Shown here: positions 18,925 to 30,900 of the stretch, one piece after another | How positions within the stretch are numbered: the first letter of the stretch is position 1 | Layout: every line of letters begins with the position of its first letter | Assembly: GCA_037178975.1 (NCBI GenBank) | Contig: JASJZH010000004.1 | Span: 4,092,001 to 4,156,000, forward strand | Origin: Oscheius tipulae | Taxonomy: Eukaryota; Nematoda; Chromadorea; Rhabditida; Rhabditidae | DNA length: 64,000 nucleotides | Direction: 5' to 3' | Program-made: the position numbers and the translations under genes | The notes under the pieces: generated by a model | Database searches by the model: none | Told to the model about the DNA's origin: nothing | The model's input: only the letters and a program-made list of their open reading frames with translations

Positions 18925-20473
18925 ATGTTCATCCGAAGAGGTTTTCGATTTATTGCTCAAGCAAAGCGTACCCATTCGTCTCTTTCCGTCGACGCGAGTG
19001 AAATTCAGAAGTTTGGAGGTTTGTCGGATCGGTGGTTCGACGAACAAGGCCCCTTCAAGGCACTCCATTCACTGAATAAGCTGCGGATACCACTGGTGCT
19101 CAACAACTTGCCAAAAGTACGTATTTAGCGTGATCATAGGATTTACAATTTTCAGGGAACCCAGTTATCGGTCGTTGATATTGGTTGTGGTGGAGGAATT
19201 TTGAGTGTGCCTCTGGCAAAAACTGGACTTCATGTGACTGGGATTGACGCGACATCTGAAGCCGTTGGTTAGAGCATATTTTCTCACAAAATGTCGTCTG
19301 TGTTTCAGATTGGAGCTGCTCGTGAGTGGCTGAAAACTCCATCTTCTAAGAGAACTCTAAGCAAATGTACTTTGCGATATGAGCACACGACTGCGGAAGA
19401 TTTTGCCGTACAAAACAAAGAAAGTATGTTTTCGTTTTTTTCTATCTGCGGTTTCGATAAGCGGCAGCTCATGGCTATTTGTTTAGCTGTGGTTGCATTG
19501 CCCAATGACAGTTAGATAGTTTCTCCTTCAACATCTAGTCTGATGAAATCCGATCATTCTATTTTCTTTCATATACTGGCTGCGAAAAGATTCGATTCGT
19601 TGAGCCTATTTGTGACATGATCTAAACACTGCATTGTTATTAATTGACCGCTCACCGTTTAGAGTATTCGAGCGAATAGGTGACACGTGTTCGCACGAGA
19701 TTCGCTGTGGTCCGCCCCATTTTTGTTGTTTACCTATATTCTTATCGCAGTTTCGCTACTTTTTACGCCATAAAATAATTGAACTCAAAAGAATGGAACA
19801 GACATAACTTTACGTATTGTAACTCATTAGGAACGTGTCGATCTGCGTCCAATGCTGCGCCAACTCGCCTCCTTTTTCGTTGTTTCCATCGATCGCGGGC
19901 CTGTCCGCTCATTTTGTGTCTGCGCTCTCCGCGCTGCCCCCAATAGAACACGGCCCGTTCGTCGCCCGCTCTCTTTCGAGATGTTTTCCCTTTTTTTCTC
20001 ACAGTAAGGTCAATTTGACTATTTTTCAGAGTTCGATGTCGTCGTAGCCTCTGAGATTATTGAACATGTGGCCTCTGTCGAATCATTTGTCTCGTCGTGT
20101 GCTGCTCTCGTCAAACCTGGTGGAGTGCTCTTCTTCACAACAATCAATAAGACCTTATTGAGTAAAATAGCCGCTGTTTTTCTGGCCGAGGTCCGTTCAG
20201 TCTGACTGAATTTTTCAAACAGCCTTTAGAATGTCCTGAAAATTGTTCCTCAAGGAGTACACGACTGGGAGAAGTTTGTTTCACCTGAAGAACTGACTCG
20301 TCTTCTTCACGACAATGGATGTCATGTGAGGTAGATAGTTACCAATAGTTCAGATTTCATAATCACCATTTAGACTGGTCAATGGGTTCACCTACAATCC
20401 ATTGTGTGACTCATGGCAATGGACGAACTCTGCTCAAGTAAACTACGCTCTGATTGCTCAAAAATTGAATTAA
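18925..20473 (+). CDS. coq-3: COQ3, ubiquinone biosynthesis O-methyltransferase
   Basis: Mitochondrial S-adenosylmethionine-dependent methyltransferase that performs both O-methylations of coenzyme Q synthesis. The N-terminus (MFIRRGFRFIAQAKRTHSS) is basic like a mitochondrial targeting peptide. Family motifs: FGGLSDRWFDEQGPFKALHSLNKLR, the SAM-binding VVDIGCGGGILSVPLA, VTGIDATSEAV, FDVVVASEIIEHV, LVKPGGVLFFTTINKT, and VPQGVHDWEKFVSPEEL near the C-terminus. The protein ends ALIAQKLN before TAA at 20471-20473. One intron is exceptionally long (19424-20029, 606 bases) among introns of about 45 bases. It lies 148 bases after nuo-3 and 117 bases before gdi-1 on the same strand. Confidence 0.96.
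19424..20029 (+). promoter_or_regulatory. Unusually long coq-3 intron with a GC-rich block and an E-box
   Basis: A 606-base intron with good GTATGT donor and tttttcag acceptor. It contains a CACGTG E-box at 19684-19689 and a GC-rich block at about 19840-19990 with a tgcgctctccgcgctgcc stretch, unlike the AT-rich short introns nearby. This could be an internal promoter for gdi-1 (hybrid operon); that is inference. Confidence 0.3.
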
Positions 20474-20590
20474 AATGTCCTATTCATTGTTCTCCTTTTT
20501 AACCATACCCGTTTCTACGGGAGCATATCTTTTACAATGTGTTTACGTTGCCCAAACGCTACTTTTAAAGGTCTTCTATTGTCTTCAACC

Positions 20591-22248
20591 ATGGATGAGG
20601 AATACGATGCTATCATACTCGGAACCGGTCTCAAGGTACCTTTGCTTCTATGCAATATTTAAAAGAGTTGCTTCAGGAATGTATCATCTCCGGAATGTTG
20701 TCCGTCTCCGGCAAGAAGGTTCTTCATATGGACAGAAACAACTACTACGGAGGAGAGTCTGCTTCACTGACACCTCTGGAGCAGCTGTACGAAAAGTTCC
20801 ATGGTACCTTTGTTTATATTTGTTCTCAAAGACAAATCAGGTGCCAATGCTAAGCCACCAGCGGAGATGGGCCGTGGACGTGACTGGAACGTAGATCTGA
20901 TTCCGAAGTTCCTTATGGCCAATGGCGACATGGTCAAACTTTTGATCCATACTGGTGTCACTCGCTATTTGGAGTTCAAGTCTATCGAGGCTTCGTATGT
21001 CTATAAGGGCGGAAAGGTTGCTTTTTTCTGGCTTGTTTGAAAACGAGGAATTCAGATCTACAAGGTACCTGCTGATGAAATGGAGGCTTTGGCTACAAGT
21101 TTGATGGGAATGTTCGAGAAGAGAAGATTCAAGAAATTCCTTGTCTGGGTGCAGCAGTTCGACCGAAACAACAAGGATACATGGCAGGGACTGGATCCCG
21201 ACAACAATACCATGCAACAAGTCTATGAGAAGTTCGGTTTGGACGAGAACACCGCCGATTTCACTGGACACGCTTTGGCTCTTTACCGCAATGACGAGTA
21301 CAAGCAACAGCTCTTCGGCCCTACTGTCGAGAAAGTTCGTCTCTACTCGGACTCTCTGGCTCGCTATGGAAAGTCGCCTTATCTCTACCCTCTTTACGGA
21401 CTTGGAGAGCTTCCCCAGGTTTGCCTTGCTTCTTTGTTCAAACTTTTATCGTTTTCCAGGGTTTTGCTCGTCTCTCGGCCATTTATGGAGGAACTTACAT
21501 GCTGGACAAGCCAGTGGACAGTCTTGTAGTTGAGAACGGAAAAGTAGTTGGAGTCAAGTGCGGCGAGGAAACCGTTCGTGGAAAGCAGGTAGACTCGAGA
21601 GTTTGTCGATTAGATTTTCCTGTCAGGTCTACTGCGATCCCTCTTATGCTCCGGATCGTGTTAAGAAGGTCGGACAGGTCGTCCGTGCCATCTGTCTTCT
21701 GAACCATCCCATCGCCAACACGAACGATGCTCAATCCTGTCAGATCATCATCCCTCAGAAGCAAGTCGGACGTCACTTTGGTAAGGTTTTATTTGAATGA
21801 ACTAACATATTATCCCAATCCAGACATCTACGTCTCTTGCTGCTCCAATACCAACATGGTCACTCCTAAAGGATGGTACGTAGCCATGGTGTCCACAACT
21901 GTCGAGACTAACAACCCCGAGACGGAAATTCTGCCAGGACTTCAACTTCTTGGAACCATCACTGAAAAGTAAGAATTGTATTCGTCTTGTGTACAATAAT
22001 TGTCTTCAGATTTGTTTCGGTCTCGGACTTGTACGAGCCTGTCGATCTCGGTAACGAGTCGCAGATTTTCATCTCTCGGTCATACGATGCCACCACTCAT
22101 TTCATGTCGACCTGTCAGGACGTTTTGGACATTTTCCAACGTGGAACGACTGAAGAGTAAAAACTTTATTCTTTCGTCTCGAGCCAGACTATTCAGATTC
22201 GACTTCAACAAGATCACTCATCTGAGTCTGGAAGATACCAACGAGTGA
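20591..22248 (+). CDS. gdi-1: Rab GDP dissociation inhibitor (GDI)
   Basis: GDI extracts prenylated GDP-bound Rab GTPases from membranes and recycles them. The start [15 protein letters not shown] is the family FAD-like nucleotide fold. Then come [23 protein letters not shown], the Rab-binding platform region ([18 protein letters not shown]), [58 protein letters not shown] and the end LSLEDTNE. Nine or so exons splice in frame with short introns; domain order and length match GDI of about 445 residues. It is last in the + strand cluster, 117 bases after the coq-3 stop, with a T-rich intercistronic stretch and a ttttaaag acceptor candidate at about 20563-20570, consistent with downstream-gene trans-splicing. 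Confidence 0.97.
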
Positions 22249-23016
22249 TTTGGCGTCCTTCGGATCCATCTGCTGCGCCTCGTTTCGGTTTTATTTTTGT
22301 AATTTATTCCCTGTCCTATTTATTGTACGGCTGTCCTGTATATTTCCAGACATCTGCATTCTTTTTATCTGCTTGTCCCCCCGAGCCCCGTAGTGTTATT
22401 TTGTGATACCCGTCTTGATTTCCCCCTTTGTGTGACGGTAATCTCTTTTCCATTCTCTCTATTTGTAACTCTCTTATGTCGCAGCATAAAAGCATTGTCA
22501 AAACGCTACCATTACGGATATATTACACAGATATCCAGACTGAGAGCTACAAAGTTTTTCTGGTAGAAGCTGCATCTCAGTTTGTCAGAGAAACGCGTGG
22601 CTATGTGTTTTTCAATAATTTGTGACAACCTCGCGAGGAGAGGAAACTTCAGAAATATGCTTTATGACAACGTAATTTATAAAATATAGACAATCTCATG
22701 TGAAAGAAAACTTGGCTAGCCATAAGATCTAGTACAGAAGATGAAAAGGACCTCCCAATAACCCAGATTGGATGTTGAATAGAGTCGACCGAGATGTCCC
22801 GATCTCAGTCGTCTCTTATCTGCATAGAGAACAAAAGGAGAGCGTCCCTTCTCTCCTTCACTCTCTGTCTGACAGTTGAAAGGTGTCCCTCCCTCTCAAC
22901 AGACAAAATACAGACCTCGACTGTCCCGAGTCGAAAGATGGGTCATGAGGAAGTGTGGAAAGCTATTGGCGTGAAGAAGAAAAGAAAAGAAATTAGAGAA
23001 ATTGTTGGAAGACAGT
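22249..23016. other. Convergent intergenic region between gdi-1 and unc-22
   Basis: Holds the 3' UTRs of two convergent genes. Open frames here are short and without motifs. No repeat or structured element stood out. Confidence 0.5.
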
Positions 23017-24950
23017 TATAAAATAACTACGAGGGCTGCGACTATTTTAGAAACGGCCTTCTTGTCTTTGATGACCTTCGCAACGTACAGACCCTCATCA
23101 GAAGGTTCTACTGTCTGAAATGTCTTTTTTATAATTTCAAGAGGGCACAGTCACCTTGAAATCTAATTTAAAAGTATTTCCCGATTTTACACTCTTTTGT
23201 CGATCCGACTTTTCGACTTTGTCAGCTCCTTTGAACCATTGAACCGTGTAATTTTCAGCATCTTCCAGCTCCAATGTCAACTTGGCCTGTCCGCCAACCG
23301 ATGCTGACACCGAGGAGGGAAGTTTCACAAATGGAGGGTCAACTGGACCATCTGCAATTGACTCATAGTCCTTTCCAAAAAGACAAAACGAACCACTGAC
23401 TACCACGGAAGCAGCGGTAGTGATAACTCTGTTGATAACCAGTTGGTATTGACCAGAATGACTGGCATCAGCCGAGTCGACGGACAGTCGAACTCTTCTT
23501 CCTTCTTGTGTCACTCCAGTCGTGATCTCCGATCCATTGTGCAGCCATTGAACAGAAGATGGCTCGTCCGAAAGAACAGCTTCGAGAGAGAACGGCGATC
23601 CAGCTTCGACAATTTGACCCGACAGATGACTCTCGATTGACAGGACCGACGGCTCAGAATGAGGCAGTACTCCATTCGGTTTCTTGCTCTTCAGACTTAG
23701 AGTGGCCTTTGTTGTTTCCCGTCCGGCCGAATTGCTTGCTCGACAGAGATACTCACCAGCATCGTCCGTTGTCACTCCACTAATCCTGAATCGTGCTGTT
23801 CCTCCGACATAAGAGGCCTGGAAGCGGGAGTCAGAAACGGTTTCTCCGTTGTGAAGCCATTCGATGAGAGGTTCTGGAGTAGCAGAGATTTGGCAAGAGA
23901 ACTCGCTGTCCGCTCCTTCCTCCGTCTCGATGTTTTGTAGTTTCGTGACAAAGCTGGGTGGCTCGTTGCTGACCTTCATCTTCAGATCGTCCTTGGCAGA
24001 TCGAACGTCTGGAGAGACATCTCTCAGTAGACTCGATGACCTCCTTCGGATATCCGAAAACGACCTCGACTTTTCAATCTCTCCTGCGTGAAGACTGTCG
24101 TATATCCTCCTTGTCGCTCTTGGAAGAGCAGGAATTGGTTCTCCTCCTTTGGTCTGGACTGTCAACATGCATTCAGTATAATCTTCTCCGAGCTCATTCG
24201 TTGCTCTACAACTGTATGTTCCGGCATCATCGATCCGGGCGTTGAAGATTTCCAATGAGGCGACTCCACTTCTGAATGTCAGTTGCACGCGGTCTTGGTC
24301 AACTGGATGTCCATCTTTGAGCCATTCGACCTTCGGATTGGGGTTTCCGGAGAGAGAACAGATCAGTTTGCACTGGTGATTCTTCTGGATAAGACGAGGA
24401 CGCAGATGGAATGTGAACTTGGGAGCAGATCTTTCTTCCTCGAATTCTTCGACCTTCGGCAGTTCTGGCGCCTTTTTCATCGGTTCTAGTGGTTTTGATT
24501 CGAAGTCGCCGGTGATCTTGGTTACGTTTAGGAAGACAACTTCTTCGCGAGAACCATAGCTGTTCTTTGCTCTAACTACGTACTCTCCCTTGTCGTCCAA
24601 CTTGACTCGATTGATGGTCAGGCCGTAGTCATTTCCGTCGTACTTCTTCATGTACTTGACGCTCTGTTTGAGTTCCTTGGCATCGTGATGCCAGGTGACG
24701 ACAGGAGGAGAAGCAGCCAGGACACGACAGTAGAAGTTGGCACTTTGTCCTTCAGCCACACTCGTACTGTACGGTTTGATGATAAACCGAGGCTGAGCCT
24801 CGCTTCTGTCGAAGAAGGCATCTTGCATGCAGTATTCCTGTGGCCTGTGTTTACGGAGCGAAGAGTAGTTGGCGATTCTTCCAAGAGCAGGGTGTGGTTC
24901 CGGCCAAGAGTCCTAAAATTTAATTATTTTCAATTTCAACTGACTGAGAA
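23017..24950 (-). other. unc-22: unc-22: kinase tail and C-terminal Ig domains
   Basis: After the kinase comes [13 protein letters not shown] and then [20 protein letters not shown], corresponding to the regulatory tail that blocks the twitchin active site. Ig domains follow, with typical W...DG and DxGxYxC motifs ([34 protein letters not shown]). The last exon follows a short intron (23097-23136), giving [18 protein letters not shown] and the C-terminus. Confidence 0.9.
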
Positions 24951-27900
24951 ACTCACGTATTTGGCACGGACTCTGTCCCGAACTGACGTGTATCGGGAGC
25001 TTGGAATCTGGTCGTCTCTGTGTGGCACATTGACGCCTCGAGACAGCCAAGGATGTTCAAGAGCCTGGTGGATAGTTAGACGACTTCTGAAAACGTTCTG
25101 TCTGTTAAATACAAGTGGTTTATTACCCAGTGTCAGCGACGAGAAGCTTCCTGAGGAAGTCCTTGCCTTCGTCAGAGATGGAGTTGAAGATGGGGTCATC
25201 CAAGTTCCAATCGCACTTCTTGACATTCTTCAAGGTCTCTTCGTCGTTTTCTCCACCGAATGGAGACAGACCGGACATCAAAATGTAGGAGAGAACTCCA
25301 ACACTCCACATGTCAGTGTAGTAGCCGACCGGCTTGCCTTCAGCCACTTCAGGAGCAGCAAACTCGGCAGTTCCCGTAGTGACCTTGACAGAGTCCTTGG
25401 GATTCAAATGAGCCGTCAGACCGAAGTCGATGAGTTTCAAGTCGTCACTTCTCTTCGTGGTGAACATGATGTTTTCGGGTTTGAGATCGAGATGCACGTA
25501 GCTGTTTTCATGCATGTGACAGAGTCCTTCACAGACTTGTCTCATGTAGTCGGCGGCTTCCTTCTCGGACATTCTGTTCGAGTCGTCAGCAACTTTCTCG
25601 AAGAGCTCTCCTCCCGACATGAACTCGTAGATCATAGCCATCTCTCCGTCGTCTTCGAAAGCATCGTGCAGATTGATCAGTTTCGGATGACGAAGAGCAC
25701 TCATGGTCTGAATCTCTTTTCTGACAGTATCCTTGTCGGCTTCGTGCGGTGTCATGACAAACTTGGCGGCGAAGGTGTTTCCAGTAGCTCGCTCAGTTGC
25801 TCTATGTACTACTCCAAAGGCTCCATTTCCTATTTCCTCGTGGATCTCGTAATGATCGAGGATGTTGTCTGTCTTGATTTCAACAGGCTGAGGATAGTAC
25901 TGCTTCCAGATGTCAATGACAAACGGATCGTAGTTGTCCATTGGCAGTCCTTTTCCTCTTACGATCTTTCCAGTCTCGTCCACATTGTATCCACGTCGTC
26001 TTCTTCGGTCCTCTCCCGGCATCGTGACTGGAGCAGTCGGTTCACAGGGTCTGCTCACTCCATGTTTGTTTTCAGCCAGGATTCGGAACTCGTAGGTGCT
26101 CTTTGGACGACATCCTTCCACGGTCAGATAACAGAATCTCGTCTTAGCACAGGGCTGCCACGTTCCTCCGTTCACATCGCGTTTCTCGATCGTGTAGCTG
26201 GTGACCATACTGCCTCCGTCCAATGCTGGTGGCTTCCAAGAGAGGATGACAGCTTCGTCGAGAACATTTTCAACGAGGGGGAATCGAGGAGGCTCTGGTC
26301 GATCGGCCACCGATAGAGTGAGGGTTCCACTGTCTTGACCAGCGCTGTTCTCAACCACAACACGATATTGACCGTAGTCTTCTCGAGTAGCATTCGAGAT
26401 CTTTAGAACACATTCCTTTTCTTCCATACTGATCGAGTACTTTCCACCATTTTCAATCTTCTCTCCATCCTTGTACCATCTGGACTCGCCACGAGGGAAG
26501 GCTTTGTATGGGATGCGAATTTCGACATTTTCTCCCTTCTGGGCTTCGTAGCCGCCATGATAACGTGGTGGAATGAAGACTCTTGGCTTGCTCTTCAGCT
26601 GTAGATTAGCTCTGGTGCTCTTGGTTCCAGAGGCATTGGTAACACGACAAGTGTACTCTTCGGCATCGTCAGAAGACAGATCGTTGATAATCAAAACTTG
26701 AACATTGCCCTTGTTGAGCATGGTGAACTTCTTTGTGTCGACGAGCTCCTTTATTCCCTTGAACCAGCGAACGGTTGGACGTGGCTGACCGGTGATCTCG
26801 CACTCGAGTGTCGCGTGTCTTCCAATGTCACAGACTTGGTCTGACAATCCACGAACAATCTCCGGAGCCTCGCCGGACTTGCTCGACTTGAACTCCATCG
26901 TCTCCATTTCAACTGGCTCCGAGACACCCTGAAAGTGTTGTTACAATTATTTCAAGAATTTTATTTCTAAAGTTTTGCAATTACTAGTTTCAAAAGTTTC
27001 AAAGTTTCTAAAACACAACTCACAGCATCGTTGACAGCAAAGACGCGGAAGTCGTACTTTCTGCCGTCGATGAGATTCGGAATGTTGAAGATGGTTGGAG
27101 GTGATGGATTTTGGTTGAGCTGAATCCATTCTCCTCCGACCTCTCGTTTCTCAATGAGGTAACCACGAAGTCGGCCTCCACCATCACTTGCTGGTCTATG
27201 CCAAGTGAGACTGACGAAATCTCCTCCAATCTGGGTGACTTCGGGATTGAGAGGAGCAGTTGGCGGATCAAAGGGAAGACGAGCGACAACGGATTGGTCT
27301 CCTGCCAAAGGAGCTCCTTGTCCATTGACGTTACAGGCTGATACTCGGAATTCGTACTCATGATGTTCAAAGAGTCCCTGAACGATGAAGGAAAGATCTC
27401 GAACAGCACTGGCAACAACAGTCCAGTCCTCCTTGGACACGTCTCTCTTCTCGATGATGTAGTTGGTGATCTTGCTTCCTCCGTCGTCAACTGGCGGTCT
27501 CCAAGCCAGTTGTACTTGATGAGGTCCTACGTTGCTGAAGTGGAGAGGTCCTTGAGGAGCAGACGGGAGTCCAGTCACATTGAGCCAGAAGCTCGTGCTA
27601 GCTTCACCACTGTCGTTGCTAATCGTGTACTCGTACTTTCCAGCCTCGCGTACAGTCAGACTGGGAATCGTTATGAGAACATGATCATCGAAGTCGACAA
27701 GACGGATGGTTGGATGATCGTCACGAACTTCTTCCTTGTTCAGTAGCAGAGTATGACGGAATGGAGCTGTTCCACTGAAGTAGATCTTGAGGCGAACCAT
27801 TTCCTCCATTGGTAAGATAGTATTCGGTACATCTCTTTCGATGACTGGTGGAGCCTGGACAATGAGTCTAGCAGTGGCTGTGTCGGTTCCATAACAGTTG

Positions 27901-30900
27901 GACACTTCACAAGTGTACTCTCCGGCATCGATATCCCACACTTCTTTGATGATAAATTTGTAGGATCCCTCATGAGATTCGAAGCGGTATCTGTTGCTCT
28001 CAGGAAGTTCACGTCCGTTTCTGAACCATTTGCAGATCGGACTCGGTCGGCCAATAGCTTCACAAGTGAATACAGCTCGTCTGTTGTACGGCTGAGCAGT
28101 ATCTTCTGGCTTGACGACTATTTCTGGTCGAGAGCCAGCCAGGTCTTGAATCTTGATAGGAGCAGTTGGCAGTGAAGGAAGTCCTCTGCCGGCAGAGTTG
28201 ACAGCCGAGATACGGAACTCGTAATCGTGGAACTCCTTCAGATTGGGCACAGTGAACTCGGGATCTCTGAATTGAACTGTTGTTTTCGAATTGAGCTCAT
28301 ATCTTACCTGACATTGTAGTCATTGACCTTGATCCACAAGGTGCTACCGTACTCGCGTTGTTCCACAATGTAGCCGGTGATTTTGCTGCCTCCGTCATCA
28401 AGAGGTGGTACCCAGGTGAGAGTGACATGGTTGCGACCAATCGAAACAGCGCTGGCTTGACTGGGAGGACCAGGAGGTCCATTCTTCGGCTTCAGTTTGA
28501 CTCTTTCAGATGGCCCAGAAGGCTTGGAGTAGCCGGCAGTATTCTTGGCAATCACACGGAATTCGTATTCTCCACAATCTCTAAGTCCAGTGACCTTGAG
28601 TTGGGTATCTGATACGAGATCGGTGCTAGCATTGATCCATTTGGCAGAGTTGATGTCACGGAACTGCACCTGATAGCCAAGAATCTTGCTTCCACCGTCA
28701 GCTGGAGCATCCCATTCAACCAGAGCCCAAGTAGAGTCCATATCGTGGACAGTTGGCGGATCTGGCTGACGAGGCACATCGAATTGGTACTTGGCAGTGA
28801 TAGGATCACGAGATTCGAGTGGCTCGGACAGGCCGAATTGATTTTCGGCTCTGACGCGGAAACGGTACTGCTCATTACTGAAAACAATTAATTAGATGTC
28901 TCTTTGAATGAAACTTAACCTTCTGAGTCCTCCACAGGTATAAGTGAGGTTCCTGACGAAAGAGCTAACTCGTTCCCATTTGCCTTCCTTCACATTGATT
29001 CTCTCAACGACATAGTTGGTAATCGGAGCTCCTCCGTCACTCTTCGGTGGTTTCCATGTCAAAGTACAGCAGTCAGGACAGATGTCAGTGATTTCCAATG
29101 GTCCTTCAGGCACTCCTGGCTTGTCCACGACACGAAGTCGGATGGATCCACTGTCGCTTCCTTGGGTATTCTCCAGATCGACAAAGTAGAGGCCACTGTC
29201 TTCCAATTGAGCCTTTTCGATGACCAAAGTAGTGAGATAGTCGTTGGATTCGATTCTGCTTCTCTGTTCCTTCTCTCGGAGAGTAAGATCTCCCTTAGAC
29301 CATTTGATTTTCGGCAGAGGTGAGGCGGCAAATGGTACATTGATCTTGGCTGTCTCCCCAGCACGAACGAGCAGATCCTTGGTGAGCAAGGCCAGATTAA
29401 TTCTCGGTCTGCTCGGAGCATTTGCTGCAGCAATGGGTTCGGTAGCCTGACTCCACTTGCTGTTACCAGCAGCATTCACAGCACAGACACGGAACTCGTA
29501 CTCCTTCTTGGGCTCGACAGCTGTAACGCGAAGTCGAGTGTCCGGATGAATACCAAAGTTGACCTTCTCCCATTCTGTATTGCCCATCTCTCTCTTCTCA
29601 ACGATGTATCCTTGAATAGGAGCTCCTCCGTCATTGTATGGTCTGCTCCATTGCAACACGATAGCCTCCTCCGAAGTTTCAACAGCATCGGGTGTTCCCG
29701 GTGCGTCTGGCACATCGAAGGGATTCTTGGCCGTGATCGCTTCGTCCGTCTCCAAAGGTTTTCCAACTCCAAATTGGTTCTCAGCTGACACGCGGAACTC
29801 GTAGGGTTGACCATTTTCTAGGTTGCGTACTCGAAGAGATGTTCCAACAGGATGACCGACAATCTCCCAGTCGCCACCAGGAGTTCTTTTTTCGACTTGG
29901 TAGTTTGTGATCTCGTCTCCTCCGTTGTCCTTTGGTGGCAACCAATGAAGAGTCATAGCATCTCCAACGATATCCGTGGCACGAATCGGACCAGTCGGTG
30001 CGCCAGGGGCATCAAGTACTTTCACATTCAGCTTTCCAACATCCTTTCCGTGGCGATTGCTCACATTGATCTTGTACGGACCAGTATCAGATCTCTTGGC
30101 ATTGGTTGTCTTGATGATGATCTCTCCCGGAAGAACTTCGACTGTTGTTCTGTCATCTTCATAGATGGGAGCCAATCCATTGAAGAGATCCACAATTGGT
30201 TTCGGATTTCCACCAGTGTAGGGGATCTTTATCTCAATGGTCTCTCCTGCCTTCACCGTGATATCCTTCAGATTGCTGAGATCGAGAACTGGACGTCCGG
30301 GCTGATCTTGGTAGACACAGAGTTCGGATGGACGAGATGGTTCTCCTTCTCCAGCAGAATTGACAGCAATCACTCGGAACTCGTATTCGTCTTTCTCCTT
30401 ACCAGGGACAATCAAACTGGTATCCTTGGTCGGTTTCTCATTGACTCTGGACCAGTCATTCTCTCCCAGCTTCTTCTTCTCGAGAATGTATCCATCAATA
30501 GGCGCCCCTCCATCACGAGTAGGTCGAGACCAGTGCACTTCGGCAGAGTTTTTCGTGATCTTTCCGACTCTTGGAGGTTCTGGGGCCCCTGGAGGTTCGA
30601 CGTAAGGTCTACAGGTGACAGGTTCAGTTCCATTGCTAGCCTCTCCTTCTCCAGCCAGATTCACGGCTCGAACACGGAATTGATAGGTCTCTCCCTCGTG
30701 CAGTCCAGTGACAACGGCTTCGGTTCCCTTGATCAAAGGCATTCTCACAGGAGCCCAGTCTCCGCCTCCTCTCTTTTCGAATCTTTCAATAACGTATCCG
30801 AGAATGGGCGAACCTCCGTCGTCTCTTGGAGGATTCCATTTGAGAGCGACGTAGTTGCTCTCGTAGCCAGTAATCTCAGGAGTACTGGGAGCACCTGGTG

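Noticed and set aside
19763..20002. Basic minus-strand open frame in the coq-3 intron
   Set aside because: Low-complexity Arg/Lys translation of a GC-rich intron block with no motif; treated as non-coding.
20475..20894. 139-codon + strand open frame starting right after the coq-3 stop
   Set aside because: Lies in the intercistronic T-rich region and the wrong frame of gdi-1 exons; gdi-1 exons explain the sequence.
24685..26316. 543-codon + strand open frame
   Set aside because: Antisense to the twitchin kinase and flanking domains; its translation has no domain signature.
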